64,000 nucleotides of DNA from Candidatus Manganitrophus morganii. Its GTDB lineage: Bacteria; Nitrospirota; Nitrospiria; SBBL01; Manganitrophaceae. The position numbers were made by a program, and so were the translations under genes. The stretch is from assembly GCA_021651055.1 (NCBI GenBank), contig JAJHOH010000001.1, forward strand, positions 3,534,001 to 3,598,000, in the 5' to 3' direction. Below the pieces are notes generated by a model that was given only the letters and a program-made list of their open reading frames with translations, was not told the origin of the DNA and searched no databases. Below, piece after piece: positions 17,332-26,927 of the stretch. How positions within the stretch are numbered: position 1 is the stretch's first letter; every line of letters starts with the position of its first letter.

Positions 17332-18347
17332 CCCGGTCCAGCGGGGATGAAATCAAAGGTGGCTACGTCTGGAACGGTTACGATTATTCATTACAAGTGT
17401 GGGTTGTGAACGGCGCCGTTCGAGATTGCTCCCATCCGGAGGAGATGAAAAAAGAAAGTTGCTGCAACGCAAACAGGCTCGCAGGACAGCGCATCACGGA
17501 CATACCCGGAGCCGAGAAGCGAAACGAGAGAGCCAACGAAGAGCCGATGTGGGGCCCTCTCTGTCGGGTCGTCGGGCAGATGAACCTTTCCGCTTTTATG
17601 TATATGGGTCGGGTCCGAACCGGAGAGAAAAGCATCTTTTTTTATAAACACATTCTCACACGGCGCTATCTGAATCTGGACAGGGAGGGGCAGGCCTATC
17701 GATATGATTCGGGCGCCTACACCACCATCGATCTGGATGAAGCGTTGGCCCATGCATTCGGATCCCACGAATTTCAACGGGATCGCTATCAGAGGGACAT
17801 CGATGTGGTCGAGCTCTCAGTGATCTATCGAGACGCCGGCCGCGTCGCGCTCTTCTTTGTTGTTCTCGATGCCGGCTTGCCTCTTTCCTTTTTGGCATCG
17901 GTCTGTGAGTCGTGCAATACCGATCAGATAAAGCAATGGTCCGATCTGGCGCAGGTCCTTGTCTTTCACGACCCGAAAAAGATCGCTGGACTGAGCGGTA
18001 CCCCGGCGGAGGTGCTCCGGTTCGAAGAAGCCTATCTGGTCAAACCGGATCTAAGACGTATCATCTGGAACCAGCACAAAACCGCCAACGGCATTCTTGT
18101 TCATCGTATAGAGAAGAAATCGCTTCCCGTCTTTCTCAAGCCGGCGGACGAGGCCCTCTGGATTTCACCGAGCGTCGATATCGATCTTGCGGTGGAAATC
18201 TTGTCCAGCCGGAGAGAACCCGCGATCGAATTCCTGATCGGATCAGGACAAGCGAGGATCGTCCAGGATTTCCATTTGGAGGAAGAGGAAGAAGAGGTCG
18301 ACCTGGTGCTCATTCCAAACGGGGCCATCGTGGCGGAAAGCAATTAA
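17328..18347 (+). CDS. Unknown protein, apparently a fusion of two domains
   Basis: 339 residues starting in the M41 stop. Residues 1-62 (GYVWNGYDYSLQVWVVNGAV, CSHPEEM, CCNANRLAGQRITDIPGAE) resemble a small Cys/His-containing protein I recall as free-standing on proteobacterial plasmids and ICEs. From about residue 75 the character changes to a globular mixed protein with no motif I recognise, ending in an acidic run HLEEEEEEVD. Internal starts at 17547 and 17580 could begin the second part as its own protein. It precedes the coupling-protein gene. Confidence 0.6.
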   Translation: MTRSSGDEIKGGYVWNGYDYSLQVWVVNGAVRDCSHPEEMKKESCCNANRLAGQRITDIPGAEKRNERANEEPMWGPLCRVVGQMNLSAFMYMGRVRTGEKSIFFYKHILTRRYLNLDREGQAYRYDSGAYTTIDLDEALAHAFGSHEFQRDRYQRDIDVVELSVIYRDAGRVALFFVVLDAGLPLSFLASVCESCNTDQIKQWSDLAQVLVFHDPKKIAGLSGTPAEVLRFEEAYLVKPDLRRIIWNQHKTANGILVHRIEKKSLPVFLKPADEALWISPSVDIDLAVEILSSRREPAIEFLIGSGQARIVQDFHLEEEEEEVDLVLIPNGAIVAESN

Positions 18348-18451
18348 AGAGAGTGCCACGATGGCGCATTCGGAGCAAAGCGCATGTTGAATCTGAAACA
18401 ATGCAAGATCGCACAGGGTCCGCATTCGCGATCATTGACAGGAGGCGTTCC

Positions 18452-20242
18452 ATGAACTCGCTTGATTCGATTCGGAACATTCAATCGTTCACAGATCAAT
18501 ACTTCTATCTGCTGATCGGTTTTCTTGTTCTCTTAGTTCTTGTAATTGGGACCAGGCGAAAACCGGGAGCAAAGGGATCGGGGAGACTTGCGACCGCCTG
18601 GGAGGCCCTCTCGCATCTGGGGAATTGGGCCCGCTTTCCCCTCTGTGTCTATGCAGTGGTCCTGATCTATGCAGGTCTGTTGGCAATCGTATTCGCGTGG
18701 CGTCTCCACCAGGTCGGGCTCTCCACATTCGAGCACCCCGACCAGATGGTGATCATCCTCACCGCTTCCATGATCATTGCGCTTCTTCTTTACGGATTGC
18801 TTCTGGAATTCTTCTTCAATCAGCGAGATAAAAATCGGTTTATTTTGGGAACAAAGAGAATCGTTCTTCCCATCACCCTCTCCCTGCCGGAGAAAGACCG
18901 CTTCGAACACATACGGGTCCAGGGCCGCGCCGGCACCGGGAAGACGGATGGATTCATGTTCCCCCAGCTGATTGAAGATGCTTCAGGAGAGTGCTCCGCC
19001 GTGGTCCTCGACGTCAAATCGCCCGAAGCCTTTAAGACCATCGGAGGCGCCTGGAGCGCCAAGGGTAAAAAGGTCATTCTCTTCGATCCGTATCATCCGG
19101 ACTGTCCCGGGTTTGAGCCGCTGGCAGATGCGACCGATCAGGCGTTGGCCCAGATCGAGGAGGCGGTGTATGGAAAGCGGAACACCGATGCGAATGACAC
19201 CTCGATCTGGTTCGACCTTCAGGAGCGGCGGCTCTTCCGCCTGATGTGTCAGTTGGTCAGGGGCTATCGGGACCCGAAACAGTGCAGCCTTCCGATGGTA
19301 TATCAGCTGGCGCTGCGGGGGGTTCCGGCGCTGGAAGCGGCGGTCACCTATTGTCGTGATTCGACTCTTCAATCCGAATTTACGAACGCATTCCAGAATA
19401 AGCAGCGATTAACGGACATTCTCAGCGGAATTCTCAACAAGCTCGATTTATTTTCGGATCAGAGTATCAGCGCCGCGTTTTCTCGCTCCGATCTGGATCT
19501 GGGCCTTCTTTTCCGGGAGCCGACCCTTCTGATCATCGCCAGCCCGCACAGCAATCCGAAGGCGCGACTGGCGGCCTCGATCCTGCTTCGCGCCCTGATG
19601 CTGAAAGTCTATGAGCGGCCGGTGCGAACGAAAGAGGATGGACTGCCGCTCTTTGTTTATCTGGATGAATTCTATGCGCTGCATCTGCCGGATTTGGCCG
19701 ATTTTGCGAACACGGCGAGATCGGCCCGCGTCGGCATCATCACCTACCTGCAGGCGGAGGGGCAGATGACCCGCTACAAGCCGCACGAAGTCGTCTCGAT
19801 CGCAGTGAATACGAAAACAGAGATCTGCTTGCAGGGGTGCGATCAAACCACGTGCGAGCGCATCTCGGAGCTTTCCGGGAAATGTCTGATTCCGGATAAG
19901 CGGGTGTCCCGATCGTTCAGGGGAGGGAGGGTTACCACCACGGCGTATCTGGAAAGGCAGGTGTTGACGGTCGATGAGATTTATAATATGCCCCTCGGTG
20001 CTGCGCTTCTTCACATCGGAGGGTTACGCCCGATTTGGGTCAAACTCGTATCCTCCTATAGGGATTGGGTATTCAAGCGTAGAAGAGGACTGCCGGTGGA
20101 GGCGTATCGGCCCAATACGGAATCCCTCACGCCTCCTTCTTATAAAGATCTCGATTTACCCGGGCCCGATATTTTCCCCTCCTCCAATCCGTCACCCATT
20201 CCGCCTGGCGCTCCGGGTGGAGGGGAGATTGTCGGATGGTAA
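18452..20242 (+). CDS. traD: Type IV coupling protein, TraD/VirD4 family
   Basis: 596 residues from ATG 18452, preceded by GGAGGCG; the frame is open far upstream but that stretch overlaps the previous gene. Three hydrophobic helices (residues about 14-32, 60-85 and 95-118) anchor it. Walker A is GRAGTGKT (about residue 160) and Walker B ends VYLDEF (about 404). The block SGKCLIPDKRVSRSFRGGRV and the end of the motor domain are typical of the family. It links the relaxosome to the secretion channel by pumping DNA. The relaxase is not in the window. Confidence 0.9.
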   Translation: MNSLDSIRNIQSFTDQYFYLLIGFLVLLVLVIGTRRKPGAKGSGRLATAWEALSHLGNWARFPLCVYAVVLIYAGLLAIVFAWRLHQVGLSTFEHPDQMVIILTASMIIALLLYGLLLEFFFNQRDKNRFILGTKRIVLPITLSLPEKDRFEHIRVQGRAGTGKTDGFMFPQLIEDASGECSAVVLDVKSPEAFKTIGGAWSAKGKKVILFDPYHPDCPGFEPLADATDQALAQIEEAVYGKRNTDANDTSIWFDLQERRLFRLMCQLVRGYRDPKQCSLPMVYQLALRGVPALEAAVTYCRDSTLQSEFTNAFQNKQRLTDILSGILNKLDLFSDQSISAAFSRSDLDLGLLFREPTLLIIASPHSNPKARLAASILLRALMLKVYERPVRTKEDGLPLFVYLDEFYALHLPDLADFANTARSARVGIITYLQAEGQMTRYKPHEVVSIAVNTKTEICLQGCDQTTCERISELSGKCLIPDKRVSRSFRGGRVTTTAYLERQVLTVDEIYNMPLGAALLHIGGLRPIWVKLVSSYRDWVFKRRRGLPVEAYRPNTESLTPPSYKDLDLPGPDIFPSSNPSPIPPGAPGGGEIVGW

Positions 20243-20263
20243 GTTAAACGAAGGAGGTCCACC

Positions 20264-22030
20264 ATGAAAGAAGGGGGTGTCAATGCGTTTGAGGAGGTGA
20301 AAAGAAGAGTCGATATTGTCGGCCTGGTCGAGAAATGGACGTCGCAGGCCGCACGAAGATCAGGAAAGAATTACTCCCTTCCTCAATGTCCTTTCTGCCG
20401 GGGTCATGGCTGCTTTTCCATCACCCCTGACAAACAGCTCTTCAATTGTTTCCAATGCCCCGGGAAAACCGGTGGAGACATCTTCGATTTCCTCTGCAAA
20501 CTCAGAGGCTGCGATAAGCGCGCCGCCCTGGAAGAAATGGCACGGGAAGCGGGATATCCGCTCCCTCTTTTACGATCATCCAAGCGGGATATTCGCGAAG
20601 AGATCATGGCGCAGGCGAAACAGGATTGGAATCTTCCGGAGGCGGAGGAGGCATGGGAGTACCTGACGCATGAGAGACATCTTTCTTCAGAAGTATTGAA
20701 GGCGCACGATGTCGGTTTTATCGGTAATCGTTCCAGACTCACCGGGATTCTGAAGAAAAAGGGGTTCAGTTATGAGGAAATTAAAAATTCAGGGATCCTC
20801 ACGAAAGGGTATGGAACATTCTACGAGATTCTCTTCGGCTGGCGCGCTTTCAACGGAACTCTGGCCGCTTTCGTCGCCGGGGCCACGAGAGCCCGCCTGA
20901 AGAGTTTAAAGCCGGAAGAGGAGGACGATTATCCGAAGTATAAAAACAGCATCAACTTTCATGTCGATTCTCCTTACAACCTTTATTATGCCAAAAGGTG
21001 GGTCCCCGAAGATGGGTCTCTGGTCATAGTGGAGGGAATCCTCGATTGCCTTCAGATGTTATCGCAGGGGCTTCAAAACACAGCCGCCCTCGGGGGCACG
21101 ACGTTAAAAGAAGGATTCGGACAGGCGCTGGAGGCGACACGGTTTCAGCGGCTCATCGTTTTATTGGACAGTGACCCATCGGGGAAGAAAGCGGTCTCGC
21201 CGCTCATTCGATATCTCATCCAGAAACATCCGAGGTTCGCGTTATACGTTACCGAGATTACGGCGCCCGATCCGAATGACGGGACCCGGACGATCAAAGA
21301 CCCTGATGAGCTGATCGTCAAGCTTGGAGCCGAGGTGATCAAAAAAGTGATCCGGCATCCGGTGAAGGCGGGGCCGTGGCTGGTCCTAGCGATGAGGGAC
21401 CAGTACGATCTGAAGAACACCCTCGATCGTGATCGGGGATTCCAGGAGGTCGCCTCTTTATGGCCCTATTTCTCGGATGAAGTCGAACGAAAGGAGATAC
21501 TCCGCTACTTAGCGGATGCTTCCCAGCTTCCGCAGGAAGATATTCGAAAAACCATTGAGAAGGTTTCCAAGGGGCGATATGCGGACGAGACGGATGGAAG
21601 ACGCGAATTCCTTTCCGAGAACCGGCCTCAGGAGAGAGCCGAACAAACCGACTCGGCCGAATCCAAAATGGCGGAAATTCAAAAACGATCCAAAGAGATC
21701 AAAGAGAAGAATCAACTCCTCACGAAAAGGAATCAGATTCTCTCTCAGGCATATATCTCGTTCGTCTCGCATGCCAAAGAGCTGTCGAAAGCCGGTCTCC
21801 TCTGGCACGTCAATCGCTTAACGGAGGGGCATTTGAAACTTCTAAAGGAGCTTCGGCGAGATCCGATGAAAGCCAAAGAAATGATCGGACAGATAAAAGA
21901 TATTTTCGAGGCGTCACGGCTCAATAATCTCGAGCGCATCAACATGGAGATCGAGAGGTTATGCAGAGAGAACGAGATTGAGGTGGGGGGGGGAACCAAT
22001 GCCGAAGCAAAAGGGAGTTGTTCTGACTAA
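20264..22030 (+). CDS. DnaG-type primase (CHC2 zinc finger and TOPRIM)
   Basis: 588 residues from ATG 20264, with GAAGGAGGT upstream. The N-terminus holds a zinc-binding domain (CPFCRGHGCFSITP and FNCFQC). A primase core follows, and TOPRIM motifs appear as IVEGILD and LIVLLDSDPSGKKA. The last ~150 residues are a helical, charged region (SKMAEIQKRSKEIKEKNQ), probably a coiled coil for partner contact. Mobile-element primases start synthesis on transferred single strands or replicating circles. A second, shorter primase lies at 34398. Confidence 0.88.
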   Translation: MKEGGVNAFEEVKRRVDIVGLVEKWTSQAARRSGKNYSLPQCPFCRGHGCFSITPDKQLFNCFQCPGKTGGDIFDFLCKLRGCDKRAALEEMAREAGYPLPLLRSSKRDIREEIMAQAKQDWNLPEAEEAWEYLTHERHLSSEVLKAHDVGFIGNRSRLTGILKKKGFSYEEIKNSGILTKGYGTFYEILFGWRAFNGTLAAFVAGATRARLKSLKPEEEDDYPKYKNSINFHVDSPYNLYYAKRWVPEDGSLVIVEGILDCLQMLSQGLQNTAALGGTTLKEGFGQALEATRFQRLIVLLDSDPSGKKAVSPLIRYLIQKHPRFALYVTEITAPDPNDGTRTIKDPDELIVKLGAEVIKKVIRHPVKAGPWLVLAMRDQYDLKNTLDRDRGFQEVASLWPYFSDEVERKEILRYLADASQLPQEDIRKTIEKVSKGRYADETDGRREFLSENRPQERAEQTDSAESKMAEIQKRSKEIKEKNQLLTKRNQILSQAYISFVSHAKELSKAGLLWHVNRLTEGHLKLLKELRRDPMKAKEMIGQIKDIFEASRLNNLERINMEIERLCRENEIEVGGGTNAEAKGSCSD

Positions 22031-22820
22031 TCGCGATATCGACGTTCTCAAATATCTCGCGAGCGGGCCGGCCTTCGCCGATGATATGCACGCTCGATTT
22101 TTTGTCGGAAATGGACGCCTGGTCCGTCGGCAGGTTTTTGAGAGACGGATGTCCAGACTAATGAGCGCATCTTGTATCACACGGTTGCAGCCGCCGAAAA
22201 TCCGCGTGCGAGTTCCGATCATTCATAAACCGGTGTACGCCATCGCGGAAGGAGGAATCGAAATATTGGTTTCACAATCCGTCATGCCGATCGACCGAAT
22301 TCGGCGTGTTCGGCTGAAAGGACAATTCCTTTTTCACGAAATTACCGTAACCCGGTTTATTAGAAGAATCTATGAAGGGGAGCCCAGAAGGTATCAGGTG
22401 ATCAGATTGTATGATCACGGAATGCTGGCAAAACAGGTCCAGAAAGTTAGGGTAAAACGGATCCCGGATTTAAGATTTACAGTTCGCCTGCCCCATGGTT
22501 CATATTACAGCTATCTCGTCGAGATCGACGCCGGAACCACCCACACGCCGGAATTTCTCCAGAAGCTGGTCGCGTTCATGCAACTCAACCGCATTCTCGC
22601 TCCGGTAAATTCAAAAGATCCGGTGGGGATTCTGATCGTCTGTCACACGGCCGATCGGATGGCGGCGCTTCAGCGCGCCGTCATGGAGAGCCATGTTACG
22701 GTCAAATTCTCGAACAAGTTTCTCTTCAACACGATTCAGAATGTTGATAATAGCCTTGGTTTACTGAACTCCTGGTTTAAGGCGAATGGCGAAAAAATAG
22801 ATTTCATCTTCAAGCATTGA
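21999..22820 (+). CDS. Replication-relaxation family protein
   Basis: 273 residues from ATG 21999, overlapping the primase by 32 bases. The N-terminal LTNRDIDVLKYLASGP is a winged-helix start seen in the replication-relaxation family (PF13814), which are plasmid and ICE proteins needed for replication or mobilisation. The middle and C-terminus (YLVEIDAGTTHTPEFLQKL, VGILIVCHTADRM) resemble the nuclease-like half of this family. It closes the rightward block; the next 3 kb are poor in genes. Confidence 0.65.
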   Translation: MPKQKGVVLTNRDIDVLKYLASGPAFADDMHARFFVGNGRLVRRQVFERRMSRLMSASCITRLQPPKIRVRVPIIHKPVYAIAEGGIEILVSQSVMPIDRIRRVRLKGQFLFHEITVTRFIRRIYEGEPRRYQVIRLYDHGMLAKQVQKVRVKRIPDLRFTVRLPHGSYYSYLVEIDAGTTHTPEFLQKLVAFMQLNRILAPVNSKDPVGILIVCHTADRMAALQRAVMESHVTVKFSNKFLFNTIQNVDNSLGLLNSWFKANGEKIDFIFKH

Positions 22821-23257
22821 TTGGTTTCGAATAATGAAGAATTCAAAAGATTCTAATCATTCAGGGAGCCTTCCAATACCCAGCAGATTTGAAGGGGTAT
22901 CATTCTGGCGTACACCTACGAACCCTCAAATTTCATTGTCCTGATGATTGACTATTACGGAAGGAAACCTTTGTTGATTTTTGAAAGGTCTTGGCATAAC
23001 TTTCTGGGATCGAAAGAAATATTTTTGCGTGGGGGAAAGACGACCAGGGTGGTACAGGCAGTTAGTGAATGACAAGAAAGTAGACGTGACCCTATTTTTT
23101 GCGTCGGAACCCTGCGATCTCAAAAATTTGTCGTGCACCCGACCTGGTAACAACCATTGTTCCTCGACAATCCTCCCAATGCAATTAATTTTAAATACAT
23201 CCTACGCCATTTATAAGAAAGACGATCTGAAATTATGTTCAATTCAACAAGTATCCT
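22821..23257 (+). pseudogene. Gene-poor gap with possible frameshifted ORF remnant
   Basis: No intact gene is convincing here. Two short frames can be joined with frameshifts: one from ATG 22834 (ending about 22944) and another reading NFIVLMIDYYGRKPLLIFER and on to TGA near 23069, with a third frame continuing after it. The joined product is not one I recognise. The stretch is lower in GC than the flanking ICE genes. I regard it as probable debris. Confidence 0.3.
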
Positions 23258-24424
23258 TCATGGAAACAGAGCAATTAGGGTATCAGAAGATATAATCCCA
23301 ATCGTCACCTCTCCCTTATACTCCACAAACTGTGGAGATTTGTAAAACTCATCGGCTTGTTTAAGGAAATCACTTCCCATTTTATGAATGGAAGGATATC
23401 CACTCGTTTTATTTTTTCCAAGTTCAGTAAAGTAACCTTCGAGGTTTTCTCTGGTTGTCCTATGGTCTGAGTTCCGTATCGCTTCGATTACTTGTTTGAG
23501 TGCTTTTGAATCCCTTTCTTCAGGCAAGAAAACTGCTGGCAGACAACCCGCGGCCATCATGCTAGCTTTATACCGATAAAAAATCGGAAGTAGGTCATTA
23601 GCCGAAACTTTTATTGCCAATAGATGGCAAGCGGAGTAATTTGGCGGGTCAGCCATGATTGCCCCTTTGAGTTCTTCTAATTGATTTTTTGCTGCTAGCA
23701 ATTGTGCCATGTAAAAAGTACCCATTAAAAGATAGACAGCCAGTTTAATGCCCAAATATGAAACGGCGGCAAAAGCCAATGTTTCGGTTCTTCCATTATA
23801 TAAAAATTGCAGGTTAACAGACTGCATACCGAGATGGAGCAAATACAGCCACCACATAACACCTAAGCAATAAAAAGAGACAAAAGCGAGGAACTCGATC
23901 AAGAAAGACGAGCTAGAAGGAGGTAACTGCCTATTACTAATCGACAACCAAAAGGTGTCGAATATATTAGGGGCCAGCATTTCTATTAACGAAAAAGGGA
24001 GATATACGACACTCGCATAGCAGACAACTGGGGCAACTCTCTTTATTTCATGTGGAAAATCTGAACGTGAGACAAAAAAGAGAAGCAAAGTCGATATTAC
24101 GAGCCCACCTAGCAAATACGGAATAACTGAAAAAGGAAATTTTGGAATCCAGGGCAACTGATGTAAAAATTCGGGTAAAGGAAATTCTGGAATAGAATAA
24201 CCAAATATCTCTTCAACTGTTAAGACAATCACGATATTTGTAATGAGGAAAGTATATGGAGAGATTGCCTTATAAGGTTTCTTGTCCGATGAAAGGAGAT
24301 ATGAAAGTTGAGCCCGAGGATTCCTTAGTAACGTCCAAAGTGTAATAAAGTAGGAGGTCAGGGAATCCAAGACATTTTCAATTTGTTGATGCCACCCCTC
24401 TCTATTTTTAGATTCTGATGGCAT
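23258..24424 (-). CDS. Multi-pass membrane protein, unknown
   Basis: 388 residues read leftwards from ATG 24424. At least five hydrophobic segments are seen (for example YTFLITNIVIVLTV, a run containing LLGGLVISTLLLFFV, and FLAFVSFYCLGVMWWLYL). A soluble C-terminal ~150 residues follows, with GSDFLKQADEFYKSP. The N-terminal layout (soluble start, NPRAQLSYLLSSDKKPY before the first helix) recalls Yip1-like proteins, but I do not assign a family. GC is low relative to the ICE core. It stands alone between degraded stretches and may be cargo. Confidence 0.7.
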   Translation of the reverse strand: MPSESKNREGWHQQIENVLDSLTSYFITLWTLLRNPRAQLSYLLSSDKKPYKAISPYTFLITNIVIVLTVEEIFGYSIPEFPLPEFLHQLPWIPKFPFSVIPYLLGGLVISTLLLFFVSRSDFPHEIKRVAPVVCYASVVYLPFSLIEMLAPNIFDTFWLSISNRQLPPSSSSFLIEFLAFVSFYCLGVMWWLYLLHLGMQSVNLQFLYNGRTETLAFAAVSYLGIKLAVYLLMGTFYMAQLLAAKNQLEELKGAIMADPPNYSACHLLAIKVSANDLLPIFYRYKASMMAAGCLPAVFLPEERDSKALKQVIEAIRNSDHRTTRENLEGYFTELGKNKTSGYPSIHKMGSDFLKQADEFYKSPQFVEYKGEVTIGIISSDTLIALFP

Positions 24425-24433
24425 TATCTCTAC

Positions 24434-24619
24434 TCAAAATAAAGTTCGATTATTATTATAACAATTAATGAACTGCCAATCGAACCCGTTATTATATGAA
24501 ATAAACATGCGGCGATCGTTTACATTTCCCTTCAGCCAATCATCAAATTGAATCATGGCCTCTTCAGATTGGCGAACGCTTCTTGGGGTCGCGTCTTGAA
24601 TCTTGATGATCTGGGCCAT
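24434..24619 (-). pseudogene. Truncated 3'-5' exonuclease-like remnant
   Basis: A 61-codon frame read leftwards. The string FISYNNGFDWQFINCY closely resembles the conserved NNGFDWQFxNWYF segment of a bacterial 3'-5' exonuclease family. After that the sequence turns into AT-rich DNA (NNNRTLF) and stops, and an in-frame stop lies just before the first Met. Both ends of the gene are therefore missing. The break next to the membrane gene suggests insertion or deletion there. Confidence 0.5.
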
Positions 24620-26017
24620 CGCATATCAAGATGTTCGCAACAGCATTGTTTCTTTTTATGTGCAATCTACTCCACTCATCAATTTTCTTCAACCGCTGAC
24701 TTCAGGAAGAAAGTTTCTCTTGCAATGTCTGACAAATCAAGTATCGACTTTGAAAAGCTAACCGAGCATAAAATGTTAATCTGGTGAAATCATTTTTCTA
24801 AAGGTTGAAACCAGAGAATCAGACCAATAAATAAATGTTTTTCTTCTTTTCTCAATTCCATCCCGATTTCCTGATGCGATAGCTGATGCAATAATCCTGA
24901 TGCAATTTTCGTGATGCCATCTGTGTTGCAAAGCTGATGCAGCCGCATATTTTATGTCCTTAATTTATCTTTAAAACTCAGCGGGACTATCCCTCAATTC
25001 TATTGCTATGCGGGTTGCTGTTAACTGGAATCTCACTTTTTAGCCTCGATTACTGGTTCTTTCACATATAATTTGGGCGTAAATCTCATATTTTTCTTGA
25101 CACTGAAATTGGAAAATGGTATTTTTCATTTTGTTAATATTAATTACAAGGCCCATTTATTGGGTGCCGGGGACGAAAGTCCAAAATATCAACACCTTTG
25201 ACCTTTCTGCCAATTTTAAAAATAGAACTAAGGCGGAAAGGTCTTTCTATGCCTACTCTTTGAATGCCCTCCTCTCTTCTCTTATCATCATAATATTTCA
25301 GTTTTTTCCATTCATATATTCCTTTTGAAATATCTTCGAGTGATCCAGTTTTCAATTTGTTCTTCATAGAGCGGCGTATTACCTATAAATGCGCCTGAGC
25401 TCATGGACCCCTTTTTCGCTGATGCATTCCGTCTACCTTATCTGATATCCGTTTCTTCTATTCATTCGGAGGGCGGTTTTAAATTTGAGATCTCAAGTAC
25501 GCATGCAATCATGCCGACGAAATGACACATTCCGATCGCTGGCATTGTCGATAAACTCTTCTCGGTTTAATAATCGTTGACCATGAGAGCACGCTTTTCC
25601 TTCTAATCGAAGGTTGTCGCCGGTTTCGATGTTTAAAATTCGGAGCGGCATCCTGTTACAGAACGGGTCCACGCTTCGTAAAACGGACCACATCTTCTTC
25701 GATGTTTTTCTTCACGGAACTTCGTTCTCTGTCGTCTTTTCGGTTCTCGTTTGGTTTACTTAATTTGGATCTGAGCCAGCATTCTAAAACTGGGAGTAGG
25801 TTAGTAGCAGGATCTTCAGGGACAAACTGAGCATGCAATAAGGGAGAGGACCTAATTCCTAATCAACGGTCGGAGATCCGAGGCGATGTCCTTACGCCGT
25901 TCGGAATCGTTGGTCATGCGAAGATGAACCAAATAGAAAAGATTGACGGAGATATGAGCGGTTGATATCGTCTGTAAAGCGCATCGAAGATCGGCGAATT
26001 GTATTGAGGGTAAAAGA
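24620..26017. other. Gene-poor, decayed intergenic stretch
   Basis: About 1.4 kb without a supportable gene. It is AT-rich and holds only short frames on both strands, for example minus-strand peptides at 25140-25367 and 25656-25838, which look like fragments and have no clear start signals. A cluster of imperfect CTGATGC repeats lies at 24871-24940. No IS ends, tRNA or CRISPR units were seen. It reads as a graveyard of old cargo. Confidence 0.6.
24871..24940 (+). repeat. Imperfect direct repeats of CTGATGC
   Basis: Four copies of CTGATGC (starting 24871, 24883, 24897 and 24934) and one GTGATGC (24911), mostly 12-14 bases apart and twice followed by AAT. The spacing is irregular. A further GCTGATGCATT occurs near 25419. 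It could be an iteron-like protein-binding array, part of an old origin, or a simple decayed repeat. Confidence 0.4.
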
Positions 26018-26824
26018 GTGAACTTTCTAAATAACCTTGATCCGGATATCCGCGATGCCCTCATCGTCCAGCTGAGGAACCTCTGGACCCACACAACGAC
26101 TGCGCTGGAGGGAAATTCTCTCACGCTGGAAGAGACGGCTTTCGTCATCCGCGAAGGGCTTGCGATCAAAGGAAAGCCGGTGAAGGATCACCAGGAAGTC
26201 ATCGGCCATGCAAAAGCGATCGACCTTCTCTATGACTTGCTTCGGCGTAACACATCCCTTACCGAAAAGGATTTGTTCTTGCTCCATAAGGCGGTTCAGA
26301 CGAATGTCGTCGTGGATATCTTCAAACCGGTCGGCGCGTGGAAGAAGGAGCCGAACGGAACCAATGCGGTGATCAACAATCAGCAGGTAGTCATTAACTT
26401 CGCTTCACCTGAAGATGTACCCTACCTGATGAAAGAATGGATCGGCTCGCTGAATAGCCGGATGGCTGAAAATCTCTCAGAGATGGCCGCTCTTTCCGCT
26501 TATGTCGATCTTCATGTTTCCTTAGTTCGAATTCACCCCTTCTTCGATGGGAACGGCAGAATGGCGAGACTTCTGGCCAATGTGCCGGTCTTAAAATCAG
26601 GCTATCCTCCGATCATCATCCCCAATGAAAGCCGGTTGGAATATATCCGGTTTCTTTCCGAATATGATTTTGAGGTCGGAACGGTGAAGAAAGGGAAGCC
26701 GCTCCTTCCGGAGCCCGATAAATTGGTGGAATTTAAATCCTTTTGCGCAAATGCTTGGGGAACTACGAAGCTACTGTTTGAGCGGGCTCATCAAGAACAG
26801 CGAAAAAGAGGAAAATCAAAATAG
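26018..26824 (+). CDS. Fic-domain protein with N-terminal inhibitory motif
   Basis: 268 residues from GTG 26018, with TGAGGG upstream. The active-site motif is HPFFDGNGRMAR, complete, with the catalytic His at residue 173. Near residues 28-33 the sequence TTALEGN fits the (S/T)xxxE(G/N) inhibitory helix, so this is a class II Fic enzyme that blocks its own ATP pocket. Fic proteins usually transfer AMP from ATP to Ser/Thr/Tyr hydroxyls of target proteins; the target here is unknown. No separate antitoxin gene is adjacent, in keeping with the built-in inhibitor. A U-rich terminator follows. Confidence 0.9.
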   Translation: MNFLNNLDPDIRDALIVQLRNLWTHTTTALEGNSLTLEETAFVIREGLAIKGKPVKDHQEVIGHAKAIDLLYDLLRRNTSLTEKDLFLLHKAVQTNVVVDIFKPVGAWKKEPNGTNAVINNQQVVINFASPEDVPYLMKEWIGSLNSRMAENLSEMAALSAYVDLHVSLVRIHPFFDGNGRMARLLANVPVLKSGYPPIIIPNESRLEYIRFLSEYDFEVGTVKKGKPLLPEPDKLVEFKSFCANAWGTTKLLFERAHQEQRKRGKSK

Positions 26825-26832
26825 AGAGTGAC

Positions 26833-26867
26833 GGCCCAGGAGTTCTTTCCCTTTGGCCTTTTTTTTT
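26833..26867 (+). terminator. Terminator after the Fic gene
   Basis: A weak GGCC...GGCC hairpin ends in a run of nine T, about ten bases after the Fic stop codon. The long T run makes an intrinsic terminator likely although the stem is poor. Confidence 0.5.
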
Positions 26868-26927
26868 CAGGATTCGGCGAGGGGAGCGCCGCCGGCGATA
26901 TCATTTCGCCATAATAGAATCCATATC

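Noticed and set aside
22981-23295. A 104-codon plus-strand frame starting at TTG
   Set aside because: No ribosome site, Cys-rich random-looking product, and it overlaps the 3' end of the opposite membrane gene. Treated as part of the decayed stretch.
25116-25367. Overlapping frames on both strands (hydrophobic plus-strand, basic minus-strand)
   Set aside because: AT-rich low-complexity translation, no clear start signals and mutual overlap; no family recognised.
25656-25838. Minus-strand frame with AQFVPEDPATNLLP, reminiscent of a type I specificity-subunit tail
   Set aside because: Too short and too weak a resemblance, with no neighbouring hsd genes.
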